Assembly (NCBI GenBank): GCA_016715865.1
Contig: JADJXM010000025.1
Coordinates: forward strand, 25,001-56,517
Direction of reading: 5' to 3'
DNA length: 31,517 bases
Source: Acidobacteriota bacterium
Lineage (GTDB): Bacteria > Acidobacteriota > Blastocatellia > RBC074
Each line of letters starts with the position of its first letter. Position 1 is the first letter of the stretch. The notes below the pieces were generated by a model, which did no database searches, had not been told where the DNA came from, and saw only the letters and a program-made list of their open reading frames with translations. Below, one piece after another: positions 27,613-31,517 of this stretch. Made by a program: the position numbers and the translations under genes.

Positions 27613-30374
27613 GACGATGCGCTAACACGGGTGGCGAAGCTATCTTCGGTGCCGTCGAGGTCGTGACCGACGCAGACCACGCGATTGCGCGCCACGGTCA
27701 GGAACGGGCGACCGAGGGCATCGAAATGCGCCGTGGTCGGCGTGTCAGCGTGCGCGGCAGTTCTCTGGGCCGCGTCGCGCTCGTGCACCCCCATGGCGCC
27801 GCCGATGCGTTGCGCGTGCCAGGTCTGCCAGGTTGCGGGCTGCGTCTTGAAGTAGTCGGCCACGTAGCCCTGGATGTCGGGATCAGTGCGCGGGTCTCCG
27901 GTCTGTTGATTGCGCGGCGCGCAGGTGTCGTTGACGTCGTAGGTGCTCTGTTGCCAGGGATCGAACACCACCTTTTCGTAGGTATGGTTCGGGTGCAGCG
28001 TGGCGATGACTCGCTCGGCCGGGTCGTAGAACAGCACCGGGCTGACGCCGTGGATGGCATTGAATTCATAGCCATGCGTCGCGCTAAAGAACGGCTCGTA
28101 CTGGCGAACCGGCTTGCCCTTGTTGTTGAAGATGGTCCAGCCGCTGCCGACCCAGCGCGGTGGGCCGATGACACCGTTCACTTTCTCCGGCTCGGCCTGG
28201 ATCTTCTTCTGGATTTCACGGCCGAAGCCGTCGGAGTAGGAGAAGCTGAGCTGGATCTTGAGGCCCTGCGGCGGCAATGGGGCACTGGCATGGGTTTCTC
28301 GCGCCAAGGTCGCCGCACAGGCTGGCTGCCACTGGGTGGGGTCGTTCGGGTTTGCCTGCTGCGTGCGTCGGAAGCGATCGAGATCATAGACGATGCGCGT
28401 GGTTGCGCTATGTAGCAACGTTGGCGCGGTTGCGTGGGGGTCGGCCGCATCAATCAGGGCGTCGAGCTGCGCTTGCGTAAGGTCGGCGACAAAGCCGGTG
28501 AGTGCGTCACCCTCCACGGGAGCCGGGAGTGGCTTCCCCATCACAGCGGTACCAACCACCATGCCGAGCGTGTCGAACGCCACTTCGGTCTGGTTGCGGT
28601 TCGGATCGCTCACGAGGCGCGGCTGGAGGACGCGGTAGTCGTTGGCGTTCACCGTCACGCGGTTGTCGAGCGCGTCGCGGGTCTCGACCATCAGCAGGTC
28701 GTTGCCGTCGAAATCAACAAAGGCGTCCTGGCCGAAGGGGTCGCGGTAGCGGCGCAGCAGGAAGAAATGCTGCTGCGCCTGCGCCAGCTCGGTTGCGGCA
28801 TCGGCGGCGGGATTCGTGCTGTAGAAGGACCGCCCCGAGGGAATCCACAAGTGGTCGTCGGCATCGGTCGCGGGGAAGCGGCCGTCGGCCTTGAGCGTCT
28901 GGCTTTGCAGGTAGCCGCCCTGGTTCCCGGCCTGTCCACCGAGCACGCTGGCGGGATCCGGGAGCAGCGGCTCTGCCGGTTGCCCCGTGCGAGGACGCTG
29001 AAAGACCTGCACCAGCAGCCCGGGGGTAATGGCGAGCTTGTAGCTCTCCCCGGGCAGGCTCAGTGGCTGCACCTCGCCCAGTGGCAACAGAGCGCTCAGA
29101 TCGTCCCGTCGGTAGAGCGTGCGCAGCCACTCGATCGGTCGGCGGCAAGGGTTGGCGGTGACTGCGGCCTCGTAGGCGACCTGGTCCGTTAACTTGTGGC
29201 GCAGGCGGCCAGTAGCGGCGGGATCGGGTTCGACGAAGTCGGAGGCCCGGTAGCGGCCGGCCTCTCCGGTGGGCGCGTAGCCGGGCAGCTCGAACGTGAC
29301 GGCCTCGCAGGGCAGCGGGTTGCGGTGCGCATCGGCCGACTCGATGGCGTTGGTGACGCGGTTCTCGGTGTAGGTGAGCAGCGGGGTCGTTTGCCGGTTG
29401 CGATCCCACTGCGTCGAAAGCGGCGAGAGGCGGCGCCCATAGGCGATGGCCGCCTGCTTGAGGACGTTGCCGTAAGCATCCACTTCCAACGTCAGCGCGT
29501 GCTGGATACGCGGGTCGGCCGGGTTTCGCTCGTAGTGGTAGCTGATCGCCTCGCGGGCATGGGTGAAGAAGACGGCATGTCGGTTGGTGCCCCGGGGTTG
29601 CAGGGTACGGATGCTGAAGTTCTGCTCCGTGACCGTGTAGGGCGTGTGGGCACGCTGGACCTGCTCTGGGGTCGCACCGGGATGCTCCGCATCATCGGCG
29701 TAGACCTCTTGGCGCAACATCGAGCCCTTGAGGGAGCGACAGGCTTCCCGTTCTTCTTCCCGCGTCAAGCCTGGCGGGACGATGGTGTCATCGAGCAGAA
29801 GTGGCCGCGCGGTATCGACGGTCAGTCCGGGCGCACGGAAATACTCGTTCTCGAAGTGGCGCGAGATTCGTTCCCGACCGAGGTAGACGCCGGTATGGAA
29901 CCAGGTCTTGGTATGGACCGGCGGAACGTGCGATGCACCGGCGATGTTGTCTGCCGGAACATCTCCATCGGCAAGGGCCGCGAACTGTTCCGTGTCCCAT
30001 TGCTCGACCATGCCGAAGCCGCGGAACTCGCGCTCCTCACCGTCGAAGTAGCCGTGGTGGTAAGCGTAGCGCGTGACAAAACGGTTACGGCTGATGAGAT
30101 CCCTGGTCTCAACACGCTCTACAACGTGAACGGGGAATGATAACCGTGCGATCCACGGCCTTCCTTCTCGCTTGTCCTTCAGGTAGAACTTCGTGGATGG
30201 GGCGTAATGCACGCGCGTTTCCGCGCCGAGGTTATTGACCGTCTTGACCAGCAAATGTGGCTTCTGGCCGCCCATCAGGTCCAGATATCTCATCGGACGT
30301 CGCGCATTACCGGGCAGCGGCGAAGACCAGACCAGACAGGCTGTGCCATTGCCGAGCAAATCAGTCACTGTCAC
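27390..30374 (-). CDS. TcB-like middle part (TcdB middle N and C domains, first RHS repeats)
   Basis: The frame opens with V-T-V-T-D-L-L-G-N-G-T-A-C-L-V-W-S-S-P-L, the signature of the TcdB middle/N-terminal domain, then R-Y-A-Y-H-H-G-Y-F-D-G-E-E-R-E-F-R-G-F-G. The middle/C-terminal domain follows (L-T-R-E-E-E-R-E-A-C-R-S-L-K-G; Y-T-V-T-E-Q-N-F), then RHS-type repeats (F-S-Y-S-D-G-F-G-R-E; L-F-Y-D-P-A-E-R-V-I-A-T). In Tc toxins this region forms the upper half of the hollow cocoon and the gate to TcA. The apparent start is internal: the same frame is open upstream to about 30398. After about 27618 the frame is wrong and the last 75 residues are not real. Confidence 0.85.
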   Translation of the reverse strand: MTVTDLLGNGTACLVWSSPLPGNARRPMRYLDLMGGQKPHLLVKTVNNLGAETRVHYAPSTKFYLKDKREGRPWIARLSFPVHVVERVETRDLISRNRFVTRYAYHHGYFDGEEREFRGFGMVEQWDTEQFAALADGDVPADNIAGASHVPPVHTKTWFHTGVYLGRERISRHFENEYFRAPGLTVDTARPLLLDDTIVPPGLTREEEREACRSLKGSMLRQEVYADDAEHPGATPEQVQRAHTPYTVTEQNFSIRTLQPRGTNRHAVFFTHAREAISYHYERNPADPRIQHALTLEVDAYGNVLKQAAIAYGRRLSPLSTQWDRNRQTTPLLTYTENRVTNAIESADAHRNPLPCEAVTFELPGYAPTGEAGRYRASDFVEPDPAATGRLRHKLTDQVAYEAAVTANPCRRPIEWLRTLYRRDDLSALLPLGEVQPLSLPGESYKLAITPGLLVQVFQRPRTGQPAEPLLPDPASVLGGQAGNQGGYLQSQTLKADGRFPATDADDHLWIPSGRSFYSTNPAADAATELAQAQQHFFLLRRYRDPFGQDAFVDFDGNDLLMVETRDALDNRVTVNANDYRVLQPRLVSDPNRNQTEVAFDTLGMVVGTAVMGKPLPAPVEGDALTGFVADLTQAQLDALIDAADPHATAPTLLHSATTRIVYDLDRFRRTQQANPNDPTQWQPACAATLARETHASAPLPPQGLKIQLSFSYSDGFGREIQKKIQAEPEKVNGVIGPPRWVGSGWTIFNNKGKPVRQYEPFFSATHGYEFNAIHGVSPVLFYDPAERVIATLHPNHTYEKVVFDPWQQSTYDVNDTCAPRNQQTGDPRTDPDIQGYVADYFKTQPATWQTWHAQRIGGAMGVHERDAAQRTAAHADTPTTAHFDALGRPFLTVARNRVVCVGHDLDGTEDSFATRVSASSCATPTTCSATASTSSAWKRAPAGCSTMWRASPSAPGTAAATTSPPLTTRCAVRWSRPCVALSPMVRQPPIHAR

Positions 30375-30460
30375 TGACGAAAGATTGTCAATCTGAGGAA
30401 AGCGTCAGCTGCGCCTGTCGCTCCAACTGTTGCCCGATTGATTGGTAGAGCCGTACGCCC

Positions 30461-31159
30461 TCACCTGCCAGGTAGGTGATGTCGGTCATGCCTGGAGCCG
30501 TCGATGTCGGCCAATTGAATGCGCCGCTGATTAAACAGATCGGGACTATCGAACCACGGAGCATTGTCCATCGTCACTTTTGCCCCGAAGCGGCCATAGC
30601 CCAGGTTCGGCCAGTAACAGACTTCGCCATTTCTGATGCGCGCCAGATCGGACAGACCGTCGCCTGAAAGGTCGGCCAGATAGATGGACTGCGTGCCATC
30701 GGCGAAAACGAGTCGCGGCCCCAGCTCCTCGTCAAACGGCTGATGCGCTATTTCTGCCGGCCCAAATCCTCGTTCTGCGAGTGACTGGTGCCAGGTGAAA
30801 ACATCTTCTTCGGTAATCAGCACATCGGCGTGCCCGTCACCGGTCAGATCAACGAATTTCAGATTCGGATCGTTCCAGGTGACGTTTGGCAGCGAGGTGA
30901 ATGGTGTGAACGGGTTCCAGCCTACGTCATCCGTTCGTTCATAAAAACCTGAAACGGGGTTATTGAACTGCACCAGATCGAGCGAGCCGTCGCCTGCCAG
31001 ATCGAGGAATTGCTGACCTCCTCCGCTAATCGCGGCCAGTGAAGGAAGTGGTGTAACGACTTCAGCCGGCGCGAACTGTGCGATGACCTTTTCTCTGCCA
31101 TTTGCGCGCTCGATGTTGACCAGGACTGAGATTGCGTTTAGAACACGCGCAGCCTGTTC
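30461..31159 (-). CDS. TcB-like FG-GAP/propeller part, fragment
   Basis: This stretch reads F-L-D-L-A-G-D-G-S-L-D-L-V-Q-F-N-N, then F-V-D-L-T-G-D-G-H-A-D-V-L and L-A-D-L-S-G-D-G-L-S-D-L-A. These D-x-x-G-D-G-x-x-D loops are FG-GAP/VCBS-type blades, which form the TcB propeller that docks on TcA. An extra A near 30491-30493 breaks the frame. The true continuation (M-T-D-I-T-Y-L-A-G-E-G-V-R-L-Y-Q) runs in another frame to about 30398, where another extra base joins it to the next fragment. A GTG at 30973 could mimic a start but lies in the middle of the domain. Several bases appear lost at 31120-31165. Confidence 0.78.
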   Translation of the reverse strand, partial: EQAARVLNAISVLVNIERANGREKVIAQFAPAEVVTPLPSLAAISGGGQQFLDLAGDGSLDLVQFNNPVSGFYERTDDVGWNPFTPFTSLPNVTWNDPNLKFVDLTGDGHADVLITEEDVFTWHQSLAERGFGPAEIAHQPFDEELGPRLVFADGTQSIYLADLSGDGLSDLARIRNGEVCYWPNLGYGRFGAKVTMDNAPWFDSPDLFNQRRIQLADIDGSRHDRHHLPGR

Positions 31160-31195
31160 GGGTCAGAATGCCGGACAACCCTTCGCCATCCAGGT

Positions 31196-31517
31196 CTATC
31201 CATTGATAGTTCGAACCGTCCAAACCGTAGGGCAGATTTTCCAGGCTTTCGGCATCGATCTCGTGAATCTCTTCCTGAATTGTCGCCTGGCTGTATTCAA
31301 ATTCGAGCGGCGGCAGGGATTTTTCAGGTGGTTCCCGTCTTCGCGGCGAACGTAACCCGATTGAATCACGCTGGTGATGAATGAGGCGATAGGGCTTTCA
31401 GAGAAACTGAATGCTGTCGAACGCACTAGATAATCGGGAGTCCCGAGTTCTTCCGGGAAATGATGAAACATCAGTACGCGCCGACATAAGCGGTATGTTC
31501 GTACATCGAAGCCGGCA
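31196..31517 (-). CDS. TcB-like SpvB part, fragment running off the right edge
   Basis: The frame is open at the window edge and reads R-R-V-L-M-F-H-H-F-P-E-E-L-G-T-P-D-Y-L-V-R-S-T, the conserved SpvB/TcB segment. The ATG at 31471 is therefore internal. The homologous frame is lost at 31320-31324, where one A of a six-A run (minus strand) is missing. The continuation K-S-L-P-P-L-E-F-E-Y-S-Q-A-T-I-Q-E-E-I and N-L-P-Y-G-L-D-G-S-N-Y-Q-W-I-D-L-D-G-E-G lies in another frame down to about 31165. The 5' part of the gene, about 900 bases or more, is outside the window. Confidence 0.78.
   Translation of the reverse strand, partial: AGFDVRTYRLCRRVLMFHHFPEELGTPDYLVRSTAFSFSESPIASFITSVIQSGYVRREDGNHLKNPCRRSNLNTARRQFRKRFTRSMPKAWKICPTVWTVRTING

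Noticed and set aside
26185..30140. Long plus-strand frames opposite the TcB/TcC-like gene (26185-26808, 27052-27666, 27663-28415, 28434-29192, 29196-30140)
   Set aside because: They mirror the codon bias of a GC-rich coding strand, and the minus strand carries clear Tc and RHS domains.

Overview
The window is bacterial DNA. Shine-Dalgarno sites precede most starts, genes sit in tight co-directional runs, and there are type II toxin-antitoxin genes. The mix of families (XPB helicase with a Bax1/DUF790 nuclease, DUF433, a PD40 propeller with a PxKF-like end, and a large Tc toxin) resembles what is seen in soil Acidobacteriota such as Blastocatellia, but this is a weak guess and no marker gene fixes the phylum.

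Region 1 (1-6714) looks like a small genomic island in a tRNA-Pro(CGG) gene. A 309-bp direct repeat (124-432 and 6406-6714, offset exactly 6282 bp) begins with the 3' half of that tRNA on the minus strand, from the anticodon loop to the discriminator base. A terminator hairpin follows each tRNA fragment. The island carries a HigB/HigA pair, a DinB-fold protein, an XPB-like SF2 helicase with a Bax1/DUF790 nuclease gene broken by one lost base, an XRE regulator overlapping a DUF6036-type nucleotidyltransferase, and a lone DUF433 protein. This is typical defence and stability cargo. No integrase is visible.

Region 2 (6715-11422) holds two minus-strand genes: an exported seven-bladed PD40 propeller built from 174-bp repeats, and an animal-type haem peroxidase broken by one frameshift. 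About 460 bp with no recognisable gene follows.

Region 3 (11423 to the right edge) is one minus-strand cluster of about 20 kb. In transcription order it has: a fused TcB/TcC-like gene (SpvB, FG-GAP, TcdB-middle and RHS domains, then a variable C-terminal toxin region; its 5' end lies off the window); a short two-helix membrane protein; a 151-aa unknown protein; an encapsulin-like HK97-fold shell protein; and a TcA-type toxin subunit made by two adjacent genes, TcA-N with an N-terminal peptidoglycan-binding domain and TcA-C with the pore-forming part. The encapsulin-like gene inside a Tc locus is the most striking feature. TcA-N ends in a glycine-rich tail finishing IKGGSLNR, which resembles encapsulin cargo-loading peptides. 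From this I infer, without proof, that a Tc toxin part may be docked to or loaded into a protein shell.

The two Tc genes contain at least a dozen single-base indels, mostly in short homopolymers, including one compensating pair. The reading frames can be rejoined by eye to give continuous Tc proteins. These are either errors of a long-read assembly or genuine decay. The encapsulin-like gene, the two small genes, the helicase and the propeller are intact, although the membrane protein looks shorter than its family.
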